64,000 nucleotides of DNA from Acanthaster planci (lineage: Eukaryota > Echinodermata > Asteroidea > Valvatida > Acanthasteridae), in assembly GCF_001949145.1 (NCBI RefSeq), contig NW_019091508.1, positions 228,057 through 292,056 on the forward strand. The letters are read 5' to 3'. A model generated the notes under the pieces. The model made no database searches. It was not told the DNA's origin and saw only the letters and a program-made list of their open reading frames with translations. Both the position numbers and the translations under genes were made by a program. Positions 1 to 11,479 of the stretch are shown piece after piece (position 1 is the first letter of the stretch; each line of letters begins with the position of its first letter).

Positions 1-2014
1 CTTACCAGCAAAATTAAGCAAATTGATACGCACTATTATGTTTTTTAATTTAACAGTTGTACCCCACATATGTGACCCACTCTGTTAAAATGAGTCTTAA
101 GTCGCCAAAGTCACTTTGGAGTACAAAGTCCTTCAGAATAATTTTGCACAGTGTAAATCAATAGGACCCTGCAGCATTTTTCACCATGAAGTATCCACTT
201 TCCTCAGGATGCCAAACTGAGTAATATTTTAAAACAAAAACCTCAGTTTGCTCTTTCCAATACAAATGAAAAACTCAAAAAGTGGCTCTGGCGACTTATG
301 ACACATTTTCACAGAGTGGGTCACATATGATGGAAAAATACTTATGGCCAATCCATGAAGTAAAGGTAATTTTTTGTAATATTTCTGCATATGTAGACAA
401 AGAAGTGTTCACAGTAACTAAAAATAAAGCAAAAAGTAGGACATAAGCATTTTTGACAACAGTTTCTCCCCAACAGAAATAGCCCCAACCATGGCTAGTT
501 TCAACTTGTTTCAAATTTTTTCCAAGAAATCTGTCAATGGAGCGTGCTTGTAATGTTCATTGGATTTTTTGCAATATTACTGAGGCTCCACATTAGGATT
601 GTTAGGGATTGTGTTGTACTCTCGGCAGTCTGTTTGGGAGAAACTGGTGCGAAATTGTTTTACATTAATGTAATTTACCATACACATAAGATATAACGGA
701 TGAAAATGGTGTGTCCTTGTGTCACCTGCAACCAGATTTTCTTAGAGAATTATGCTCAAGTTACCAAGAAGAGCTACAACCTACAATACATGTATAAATA
801 ACAATTTTGAACGACTCCTTATCCCCTAACTAAATGTGTATTACAAACTATTACAAAACGTGGCCCAGCCTCATGGAATGACCCTTTTATTTTTATCCTA
901 AAATTCTACTGAGATATGGGATTTGATTTCAAAGCTGCAGAATAACTACAGAATATTAATAAACCTAACGGCACTCCAAATTCGGTCTTTATTAGCTTTT
1001 TCAAAGCAGCAAATCCCAATTTTGTGCCGGAATGACAGAGTTGCAGCAAATTCAATAAAATTACTGGGTTGTTGTTTTTTTTCCATCTGTAACATGGACG
1101 GGCTGTCTTTTGCACATTCACTACCAAGCAAATCGGTGGTATGGTCTACAATTTTGACAATTCTTTGTCACACTGTCAGTCGTAACATTAAACAGGTTTT
1201 TCAAGTTTTGATTGAGTTAAAATGACTTTTTTCACAAAGCAAATACGCAATTTACACTTGTTAAAACTTTGTAAAGTCTTGTAAAGTGCTGGAATGTGAA
1301 AACCCTGTCCTTTTCACACATAAAACAAAAACAGTGATTCTTAAACTGGCCACAACTCGGTTGAAAAACACATTAATTAGAATCACTATTTTGAAAGATA
1401 CATGTACCAAAATATAATTTAAAGTATGTACAAGTACTTTACATAAGTCTTTAATAAAGACCTCAAATTTGGAGTAACATTAGGGTACTCTTTTATCAGG
1501 AAGCCCTGTAGATCACATTTATCTTGCACCAACACTGTAACTCATTTTTGTGGCACTTTCATCTCATGTAGCTGATTGCTGTATTCTTGAAAACAAAATA
1601 ATCGCCGATTTTACCACACTTATCACACCAACCAAGATGCAAGATGTATATAAATTTTCCAAAACAACACTCTAAACTAATTGAAATCAAGTGGTGCAAA
1701 ATCCAAATTAATTCCACAGATGAGAATTAAATATCATTCCATCGAATGCGTAGGCACATTACATGTTTTTAAAAGTTTTACAATTACTATAAAAAATTAC
1801 TCAATACAAAATGTCTTTGTAAGCTAATAGCCTTGTACAGATAATTCCCAAACCATTGTGCTTAATAAAGTGGTGTATGAAATTGAATACTATGCAATAT
1901 GACATGGGACAGTTAAATAATCCTGTTTCTAATCATGTGTCCACCCCACCCTGTTCACAAACTACAGGTACATGTACATGTAAGGGATCCCATGAAAACA
2001 AAGTGTGGGTAATT
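1..2014. other. Non-coding, AT-rich sequence
   Basis: No open reading frame here resembles a known protein, and I see no RNA gene. The short ORFs are what chance gives in AT-rich DNA. The sequence holds scattered TACATGTA palindromes, for example near 1966-1982. Confidence 0.6.
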
Positions 2015-2252
2015 CAATAAATTAAGGGTCCAATGTTTTTGTGTCCCTGTCACATCAGACATATAATGTTGCAAGTTCAAAACGTATTTTCTAATTTCCA
2101 AAACTAAGGAATTGATCCAAATCACCTGCCAAACAAATACTAATAGTTTGAATTCAATTCAGGTGATATTTTTATTTCAAATGACAAAGGTCAGACATAA
2201 CAGGGACACAGAAAAATATCAAAGTTTTGGGTCCCAAATTTACAGAATAACC
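2015..2252. repeat. Imperfect inverted repeat, possible MITE
   Basis: The left arm contains GTGTCCCTGTCACATCAGAC (near 2040-2060). The right arm, read in reverse complement, contains GTGTCCCTGTTATGTCTGAC (near 2190-2212), and matching 'gggtcc' and 'gggaccc' blocks lie outside these. A related sequence occurs near 46738-46800, so this is probably a dispersed family. The exact ends and target duplication are not clear. Confidence 0.45.
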
Positions 2253-2471
2253 CTGTTGGGCTCAGCAACATGACTCCCAACCCAGAGGTACATGTACATG
2301 TAAGTGATCCGATGGGAAGACAGCGTTAAATTGAGCAATATCCAGCTTAACAATGGTCCGATGGAAATACTGTATCAGGGAGAGCAACACGCCTTGCCAG
2401 TTCTCCTTGAGTTGGTGCAGCCCACTTTCATCAAGGTACAGGTGCATGTACATGCAATCCAGCTCCAAGTA

Positions 2472-2644
2472 CAGTCGAAACTCGTTAATAAGAGGCCATT
2501 CAGACTTGGCAAATTACCTTGTTATAACAGGGACCTTGCATTAGCAGGAAAGGAAACAATCAAAAACAAAAGACTGGGACCTCAAAATTTCCGTTATCAA
2601 CAGAATCTTGTATTAACAGGGTTCTTATTAACGAGGTTCGACTG
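2472..2644. mobile_element. Tc1/mariner- or pogo-like MITE, 173 bp, TA-flanked
   Basis: The left end reads CAGTCGAAACTCGTTAATAA and the right end is its near-perfect reverse complement (CTTATTAACGAGGTTCGACTG). TA dinucleotides flank both ends (2470-2471 and 2645-2646), as expected for the Tc1/mariner superfamily target duplication. No transposase is encoded, so the element is non-autonomous. Ends of the type CAGTCGAACCTCGTTA are common in animal pogo-like MITEs. A partial relative lies at 31214-31272. Confidence 0.75.
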
Positions 2645-2646
2645 TA

Positions 2647-3528
2647 CATTTACATGTACCTCAGCAGTATCCAACAAGGTTTGTAGAAAGGGTGTCTTGA
2701 AAAACATCTTTGTAGTTATATGAGTAGGTCCACACAGCCGCCCCAAATAATACCTGCCGGAAAACAAATCACTGGATTAGAAAGAGGTTCAGGAATGCAA
2801 AGTAGAAAGTGAAGAGCGCGATCTGGAATACATGGCCACCTCCTTCTACTTTGAGGTACACATTCACTGACCACATGAAATCTGAACTCATCTGCAATTA
2901 TTGGCCTGAGTGCAGTAAGTGTCAACATTAGATATATGTATGTACATGTACTTTGAGAGTTCTTTTAAAGACGTAATTCTCCATTAGAAAATAAGTAAAA
3001 CTGAGAACAGAGGCACATAATTTGAAAACAAAAGCAAAGTCCAAAAAATTCGAACACAAAGAAATTCTAAATTGAGGAGAGTGGAAACATATGAACAGTG
3101 TGTCCCAAAGAAAGGTGAAATTTTGGACAGAAAAGGTGCTTCTTTGTGCTTACCAACACTACTGTTGTTGACTGAAGTAAAGGTTTCCTGTCATATATAT
3201 TGTAGGCATCCTATAATCTTACTTATGTTATCTGTATTTTAGCAGTCGTGTCTTGAAAACATTGACCAGGAGTAAAAAGCATGAATCTCTCTCGTTCTGT
3301 CTATGCAGAAAACTTACCGGTACTTGTGAACCATTCCACTGAATTCCAACACAGTCTTCCTTTAAAAAGACACCAATATACATGTACACATCCATCACGT
3401 TTGCTGCTCAGGCCACAGTTGAGGGCAGTGGCTGGCCTAAAACAGAAAAAAAGGACACAAGTTGATAATATTGACTAGTGATACACAGTTGCAAGTCAGC
3501 AAATATATAGGCTCATGTGTGCCCTAAA
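2647..3528. other. Non-coding interval
   Basis: No gene or conserved repeat is recognised in this stretch. The ORFs are short and match no protein family I know. Confidence 0.5.
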
Positions 3529-4336
3529 CAGGGTATCACAGAAAAAAACCAAACCCTTAGGAAAGGGATTAATGTGCCCAAACCTATATGAGGATGTCTG
3601 TAAAGTAGAAGCAGTGTGATTTCTAATGATACCTTGATGGCATCCCATCTGTCATGCATCACTGAACATCACTGTCTTTGAAATGGGGCATCAAAACATC
3701 AGTTGTAACACTTTGGATAAACCAGTGAATGAGGTCGTCCTCTCTCATGCTTGTCCTTGATTTGATCGATTATTTACACATTATAAAATTCACAATTAAT
3801 TACGCATCAACACCTTCCACATGCCTGCCTCCCTTTCAATGCAGAATTCTCAGTGGCAGCGCATGTCAGCCACAACTTGTCTCACCAGCACGTACAGGGT
3901 TATGTCATAAGATGTCGACCTCCTGCTGAATGTGACTTCATAAAGTCTTGGATGTTATGTGGTGGACAGGTGAAAACTTTGTGCTTCAGACACCCCCATA
4001 AAAAATAATCAGATACGCTTTGGCAGATCGACATGATGTACCGGTGTAAGTACATGACAAGTTGTCACTTTCAACCAGGACAAGCGTGAGAGAGGACAGC
4101 CTCATTTACTGGTTTAGCCAAAGTGTTACACTTTTGATGCCCCATTTTGAGGACAATGGTGTTGAGTGATGGAGGAACAGGAGGAATGCCATCAAGGTAC
4201 ATGTACTGCATATCAGTAGAAATCACACTGCTTCTACTTGACAGACATCCTTACATGTATATTGTATTCATACATGTATATCGCATGGTTTTGGGTATAT
4301 TAACCCCCTCCTCAGGGTTATTTCTGGGACACCCTG
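3529..4336. mobile_element. Non-autonomous element with ~240-bp inverted terminal repeats
   Basis: The block 3529-3765 is present again in reverse complement at about 4074-4336. Shared landmarks are AGAAATCACACTGCTTCTAC, 'ccaaagtgttac' and 'gatgccccatt'. The outermost bases are CAGGGT(A/G)TC on both arms. The arms are diverged by small indels, and the ~310-bp centre has no coding potential. Total length is about 808 bp. No target duplication was identified with confidence. Confidence 0.7.
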
Positions 4337-6447
4337 TAGTGCTACCCCCCATGGATTTGTTAAAATGAACAAGGGAACAGGTAGGGCAGGGATGGACGGG
4401 ACATACAGTCCATGCCAGAAAGTGATTTCCTATCCTATAATGGTCTCTCCAGGCAACGAACCAGTATATAATCGAGTATAAGGAGTTTTTCATGTCTAAT
4501 GATAAGTTGCACATGTAGCTTTAATCTCCCGTTAACATGATTAAGAGTCTGGAAACAGAGAAACAAATGTATTTTTACTCAGATTCTTTTTTTAACCATG
4601 TTTTTACAATTACATGTACATGTACCATTTCAACAAATAATGAAAAAAAAACCAGAAAAGGTTAAGGGACTGTGTCCAGGAAATTCCAACATGTTGCAAA
4701 ATGACCCAACCAAAAATTTCCAAGATGTGTTGCTACTCTATCTTTGTTAGTTACTTCTGGAAAAAGCTCTTTTAAAAATGAGATACAGGGGCAAAATGGA
4801 AATCGCACAGTTAAGTTCAATTTTTTCCTGGATTTTTGTTGATGAGAGACAGATACTGGTAGGTTTAATTATAACAAGTCACTGTTAGACAAAAAGAAGA
4901 AAAAAGGACTAGACGCGTTCAAAGCAGCGGAAAGAAATAGTGGAAGTGGGCTGCAATTGAATGATGTCACAGTTTTAGACTACTCGGCCATTTGATAAAT
5001 ATGCTTGAGCGATACAATTGGTACATTTTCCTTTTCGGGTATACTCTTATGAAAAAATCCCCGAACACACTCAGACCTCTGAATTGTTTCAACGTGACGT
5101 TTTGTGCCGTAACAGTAATTTTTTTTTCACAGTCATGATCCCCTTGGAAGATATTAAAGTAAGGTGATGTTAGTTGACATTTTCATTCCTAATCCTAATG
5201 TTATTTAAAACAGCATGAGTAAATTACAAATAAAAAATGAAGAAAAAGTGAATGAAAAAGTCGAGTTCTTCTTAAATGAGATACGGAGACCACTGCCCAA
5301 TGGGAAATTACATGTACATGATAAAAATATGTGAAATCCCTTATAAAGATGATTGAATAATCTCGTATATGAATTCCCATCACAACAGATTTAAGAGAAC
5401 ACCACAGACACCATAACATTAAGGATCATGAATATTTGATTAGGCTTTCCGTTTGATGTACATGTACTGTATATATACATGTACATGTATGAGTTGCTAG
5501 TTAATTACCAATGTGCAATTCAATTCACAAAGCCTCTTTTTATTTCATTGTGACACAGGCATTGAATTGAACATTTTTTTATCATTTGTAACAATTAAAT
5601 CTTGAATGTTGTGCGTTCAATTTAAATACATGTAAAATAGACAGGCCTACAAAAATTATGATACAACTTTGAGTACTGGTTTACATGATGCAGGGCGCAT
5701 GTACATGTACTTGATCATCTATGTGTTTGTTCTGACATACATGAGTGAGGGCTTGATGTAAAATGTTGCAAAAATGAAACCTGATAGAAATCTGACAAAA
5801 ATAAAATCAATGAAATACATGTACTGAGATGTTACATGGTTTCTGAGGACTTTTCTTTGTTGGTTCTTTGTCTTACATTTATATGTAATTGTACACATGT
5901 ACACGTACATGTATATGTATGTCTTTCTGTATTTCTTAAAGTTCTCCCACACATTATACTCCAGGTACATGTAGTTTGATCGTCTGTCCATCAATGACTT
6001 GTCCCCCAAGATATTGAAGGGGATGTCTTAGAATGGTTTTACCCGGTGGTGCATTTCGCAGGCTACCGGTAGATGTGCATGTACACGTGTATGGTGCAAA
6101 ATTTGTGTCAAATGCTGACAAAAAAGAGGTTTGGTTTTTACACAAAGTACCATACATGTAGGCTTTCTTACAAAAGTTTTGTTTCCAAAGATTACACCAC
6201 CTAGTTTAGTTCTGTCATCATGAATAATAAAATATTATTCCTTCAACCAAACGTTCCTTCTACGCTTGACCAGGCATATCCATGCATGTGCACTACACAA
6301 AACTGCGTGGGAAATTAAGCAAAATTGGTGAAATGCAGGACAACAGGAAGGTGCCCTTGATTTCAAGCTAAAATGAAATGTCAATGCGTATATACTAATC
6401 GAGCACACGTTCAAGAAATCAAATGCTAAACTTTTAACGACTGCATG
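4337..6447. other. Non-coding interval rich in TACATGTA palindromes
   Basis: No coding sequence is supported. ACATGTACATG-type palindromes recur, for example near 4613-4624, 5457-5487, 5699-5710 and 5891-5916. Confidence 0.5.
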
Positions 6448-6976
6448 GGAGCATATGTAGTCCATCGACCCGTGGGGCTGTCAAAATAAAATTGTCACGA
6501 TGTCATCATCAGGGGGTCAGGTGACGTTATCAGGGGTCACGTGGGATTAACCCTAACCCTCCTCAATCCTTCACCTGTTAAAGGACTGAGGAATGTTAGG
6601 GTTAAAGCTTAAAGCTTTTCTAACTACGCAATATTAACGATCTTTGATGAGAGTACTCCTGAACTTTGGCTGAGAATTACTATGAGAACGAAAGAGAAAT
6701 CATATTTTTTGTCTTCGTTTGATTAAAAATATACCCAAGAGTCCACATATCAAATAATACTCCATAACTTTTTTTTTCAATATAAACAAAAATAATGTGA
6801 CATGACTTTAAAGCTGCAGTTTTTCTCCATGGGTTTTGTGCTGAGTTTTCTGAAGTCCAAGACTGGTGCATTCATACATCTGAGTGACTTTGTATTGGGA
6901 GCATACGTAGTCCATCAACCCGTGGGGCTGTCAAAATAAAATTGTCACGATGTCATCATCAGGGGGTCAGGTGACA
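6448..6976 (+). repeat. 79-bp direct repeat (6448-6526 and 6898-6976)
   Basis: Both copies run from GGGAGCATA(T/C)GTAGTCCATC to GTCAGGTGAC and differ at only a few positions. They are about 450 bp apart. The interval between them contains the TTAA-flanked palindrome at 6551-6601. This could be a recent local duplication or the terminal direct repeats of a small unrecognised element. Confidence 0.8.
6551..6601. mobile_element. 51-bp palindromic micro-MITE flanked by TTAA
   Basis: The first 20 bases (CCCTAACCCTCCTCAATCCT) and the reverse complement of the last 20 agree at 17 of 20 positions, around an 11-base loop. Exact TTAA tetranucleotides flank both ends (6547-6550 and 6602-6605), the duplication typical of piggyBac-type insertion. 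A second copy in reverse orientation interrupts the capsid gene at 17252-17302 and differs by only about four bases. The ends read as telomere-like CCCTAA units. Confidence 0.75.
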
Positions 6977-7997
6977 CGAGATTAAAATTGAAGTTTTTTC
7001 TGTCGGTTTTTAATACATTTTTTCACTTCGCACTTTTATCGATCTTATCAGTGGTTCGCCTGGGGATTACTGTGAGAATTTCAGACAAATCAGAGGAAAC
7101 TTTTCCTTACAAAAATGATAAAGATGAAATATGAAAAACTCCGAAACAACTCTGTGTTTGTCCACAAACACATCTCGTCGATTTGCATTATGGCTATTTT
7201 TACAATCAGAGGTGTAGAGTACATTAACTTTGATAGTTTGGTTTATATTTCTTTAACCAGTGGCATGGATAAAATTCTCAGGTTTTGGGTCAAACAACTA
7301 TTCTGGGTAAAGGCTACCTCTTTTTCATGTACCTGTAGCGTAACAAAGTTCCTGCATTTCTTCATATCCCAGACCCTAGCAGGGGCTACATGTAAATCCT
7401 ACCATTATGAGAGATCCATCTTTCAGTGGTTTTTTATTCGATCAATTGTTGATGTTGTGCACGTTATTTCAAGTTGCTTTTGGATTATGATTAAGCACAA
7501 GGGATGGACCTTTCTGCTGTATACATGTAATTTTGACCGCTGATTGTGTTTCAATTCTTTAGGTACATGTACGTCATTGCAGGCATTGTTATGTTTCTGA
7601 GGTTACATTTTCCATTAAATTTTCATGTCATTAAATTATGCATCATTTCTCACATTTGGAAATGGCAAATATCTAACAGTTTCAAACTATCTGATTTACA
7701 TGTAACTCTGAAATGACAAAAGCATGACAAAACTTTTGACAGGAATGATGACTTTTAGTACCGGTGCTGTTAACTTTCTATTAATACGCATAACATTTCA
7801 GTTAAGTTTCAGTCACTTTAATTTTACAGTCCTGACAAGGGACAGAGTACATGTACATGTATAGTACAGTGTACATGTATGTCCAAAATGTTAAGTACCC
7901 TCTGGTTCTTTTCAGAATCACACATGCTCAGAAAGATATAGCCTTGCATGGTGCTACCGTAAACATTTATTAACTTGCCACCTACTGCAGCTTCACC
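6977..7997. other. Non-coding interval
   Basis: No gene recognised. A short block near 7890-7965 (ccctctggttcttttcagaa...) recurs near 10525-10580 and 47960-48035, so part of this interval belongs to a dispersed repeat. Confidence 0.45.
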
Positions 7998-9140
7998 ATG
8001 AAAAGCTTCAACACTCATCTGATGTCACTCCACAGGTACGCTGAGCTCACCACTGCTAAGGTCAAGTCTTACGAGCACTATTCCATCAAACGTTCTACAT
8101 GTAAGTACATCAACAACCTGACCGTCATGAAACGTTCCAAAGATTCCAATATCATCCCTCCAGGCCTCTGTCTCCATGATTCTATTCAAAGGCATATACC
8201 CTGTTCCATCCTTCATAAGGCAAGCCTCACTCTACTTCACCACCCCTGATCAGTACGGGGGGGACCCTTGCATCATTAGACCAGCAGATTTCCATTGCCC
8301 AGGAGAAGCTCCAATCATGTACATGTACCTCAACAGCGGATTCAATGATCACACCTTCAAGGAAACCCACCACCACCAAGTCAAGGAATTCCTCAAGATC
8401 AAACTTGTTACTGGGTCCAGTTCTAGCATTGCATTGACCCAGGCGATGGGATCACCTATACATGTACATCCCTGTGCCTACAGCCCCCATCCCTAGATAT
8501 GGGATCTCCTACATTGTATATATCCCTATGCTCCCAATCCTCTCAGCCAATCATGCCAATGAATGTTCTGTCCCCTCCAGCCAGCATCGCATCAAGCCCC
8601 ACCTTTGCTCTCAAGAATCTTTCACCAAGCACACCATGGGTTAACCTGAGCCAACATACCGGTACCCTCTCTATTGATGAGACAAAAGTTCTGTCGCTGG
8701 GCATGAACTTTGCCCTAGTCCCTCAGCGTTTGCCCATCGAAGATGGTCCAGTGCACTGGGTCAAGCCAGCCCTCTGCCATCTCAACACATCTACATACAG
8801 CCGAAATCCACCTGCAAATCAATCAAGCCCTCCAGAAACACAAGCCAGCCAACATCAACCTCTCAAGACATGACTGGTCAGCCATCATATCAAGATGCCA
8901 TCAGCCAAGACAAGTCCATCCATATTCTCCAAGCAGACAAGGGAATGCCACGGTGGTCATGGACAAGACTGAGAATCACCATAAGTTAGAAGACATTCTC
9001 AGCTGAAGCTGCTACCGTGCACCTCAGCTTTTCAAGAGGAAGCTGCAACACAAGCTTCTATTCTGGCAGTATCTCCCAGTCCCTGTACAGACAGCTCCGG
9101 CCATCCAACTTAAGTCCCCAAGGTTCTTCAACCAACCCAA
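7998..9140 (+). pseudogene. Penelope-like element reverse transcriptase, decayed 5' half
   Basis: The interval carries remnants of a Penelope-like element (PLE) ORF on the plus strand, split over several frames. Near 8110-8250 a segment resembles the N-terminal region of PLE reverse transcriptases (RSKDSNIIPPGL). At 8680-8730 there is a VLSLGMNFAL-type segment. Near 8930-9000 lies the diagnostic GNATVVMDKTE block that precedes the polymerase core in many PLE proteins. Later reverse-transcriptase motifs, including the catalytic YADD region, and the GIY-YIG endonuclease were not seen, so the copy is truncated. Several frameshifts and stops separate the pieces. The assignment rests on motif recognition alone. 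Confidence 0.6.
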
Positions 9141-10776
9141 TTAAAAAGGCAGTCTCCTGATGACAGAGTATACCAACATGCATCTGAAATGTTGAGTAGC
9201 CTCCATTTTTTTTCCAAAATGATGTGTACTAACACTGCAGTCAAGAAGATAAGAATACCAAAGTTCACAAGGAAAGACTCAAGAATGTGTGTTGTTTGAA
9301 TCTGTGGATCTGATACAAAGCGGAGGTTATATGCTAACATTTACAATACAAATCAGTGTACAGTAAATTGTACATGTAGGTGCAATGCACTTTTGTTTCT
9401 CATTTCTTTGGGGTTTTTTGCTCCCCTGCTCATGCTAAAATGATTTTAAAACAAAATAAAAAAGTCAGGTTTACTTTTTACTTAGGCTCCAATCTTTGAT
9501 AATTTGTGTTACCATTCCCTAAAACAAAATATGTAGTTGTGAAGTTTTTCCCCTTTTGACATTTTTCCTTCCACGTATGTTGCAGATCCACATTAAACTC
9601 CGCGATTTATTTTTTGAAGATTTCTGATTGCTTATCGATGATGAAACTGCCGCTGTGATTCAAGTGTTTATATGTCACTGATAGCTGCATGGAAAGGCAT
9701 GCTTCATCTGTGCATTACATACATGTACATGTAAATACACAGTTCAGCACGTGCAGTACGAGGCCGAAACCAGACACACAGACTGGTCCGGGACTGTATA
9801 ATGCATGTATTGGCAATAGGACTTGACTGTTGGAGGTAGAAACCAGAGACAGAGATTGGTTTGGGTCTGATGAGTTGGAGGCAATATGAAACCAGTATAG
9901 ACTGGTTCGGGACGATATGTATGTCCGATATAACTTGTTTGCTTCGAGGCAGAAAGCACATACATACATGTACATGTGTAGATCAGTGCTTGACTTTATA
10001 ATGTGTACATGTATTTGCGTCACGTTTAACAATATTCAGCCTGGTATCTTTATTTTTCGAAAAATAAAGGCATCAAATCAGAAAAGTGGAAATCAGCTAA
10101 AAAAGTGGAAATTTTCCGCCACATTCGGAAAGGTTGGGAGGTCTGACAAACACTCCCACATCAAAGCCCCCAGGTCGACTGGAGCCAAGCCAAACTCATC
10201 ACCAACATTGAACATTAGTACATGTACCCTGTAGGGAAGCCGCTGAGATCTTAAAACATGACACAGTTCCACAAGACATCGGTTTCAACATCAGCAAACA
10301 TTAAGCATCCCATCCTCATCCGAGGCATGTCCCTGGCCTATGGGTATCCTATACCCTTGGCAACCTTCCCCCATGCTCCCTCCCCTTAGACTGACACACC
10401 TCATTGATTTGCTAGCATCCCATGTCCCACTTAAATGCTGAGTTAGCATCCTCTCCACACCTCACCACCTCCATACACAATATAAGCAGCTTCATCGTTA
10501 GAACCTCTGCAGTCCAAAACGTAGAGCACCCTCCGGTTCTTTTCAGAACCACACATACTCAGAAAGAGATAGCAGCACTTCTATAACTTAAAGATGATCT
10601 TGCCAACAGCAACACGTTTTTTAACTTGTTTATATGGGTCATTCCATGAAGTTGGGGAACACCTGGTTATTTGCCTACGGTCTGAAGACTTTGGAGTAAA
10701 TCACATAGCTTCTCAAATAATTAGCCATTTCAATTACCACATGAAAAGAACACATAGAGAGGTATATTAGTAGTAG
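9141..10776. other. Non-coding interval with dispersed repeat pieces
   Basis: No coding gene is supported. The block around 10370-10580 (ccttagactgacacacctcattgatt..., ggttcttttcagaaccacac...) has a diverged relative at 47815-48035, so it is a dispersed repeat. It may be an outlying part of the Penelope-like family. TACATGTA palindromes are frequent near 9720 and 9965-10015. Confidence 0.4.
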
Positions 10777-11070
10777 TAGGCGTAGAACAGTTCTGAATCA
10801 ACCCAACCCTGCTATACCTCATACCTCCCCCCCATTTCCCCCCAAAATCTCAAACTAGATCTTGGCAAAATTTATATTCCTCAAAAACTTTTGACTATAT
10901 TTCAAAAAGGTAACAAAGTCGCCAACACTGACACTCTTAAAACATTGAAAACCCATTCAACTTAAAGACCAACGTTCAATTTTGCCGACCTAAGTTCCCA
11001 ATTACTTGCGAAAAAGGGCCGATGAGGTATGGGAGGGCCCGGGCCGACCCCAGAACTGTCCTACGCCTAC
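10777..11070. mobile_element. MITE-like inverted-repeat element, ~294 bp
   Basis: The left end GTAGGCGTAGAACAGTTCTG is matched by the right end read in reverse complement, GTAGGCGTAGGACAGTTCTG. Similarity continues inward to a shared CATACCTC block, giving arms of about 60 bp. There is no coding capacity. It sits just outside the left end of the Polinton. Confidence 0.65.
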
Positions 11071-11479
11071 ATTGTACTGCTACAACTTACGAGGCAAAAA
11101 GTGAAAAAACCTCCTTCTCCCAAGTGGAAGAATGAGGCTTCAATAAAATTTGAGTTAAATTTACAAATACCTATATATAAATATGAACATGAATAGAGAA
11201 ACCAGATCACAACGTCGTCCTGTATTGTCTGGCTTCTGACGATTTAAAAAATCATTTTTATCCAACTTTGTCAAACCACCACCTCGTAAAAAAAGTCACA
11301 CCAAGCCTGAACTTGTACGAGCAATTTGAGCGATTCAACAGCAATTTAAAAATCTTACACGACAATCATATCATCAGCTCTTACAGATAACACAATACAA
11401 CGACATACATGTATCATTTACTGCCACAGGTGCAAAAGGCAACGTATTGCGAAAAGATCTCGTAACTGCAATGAAATCT

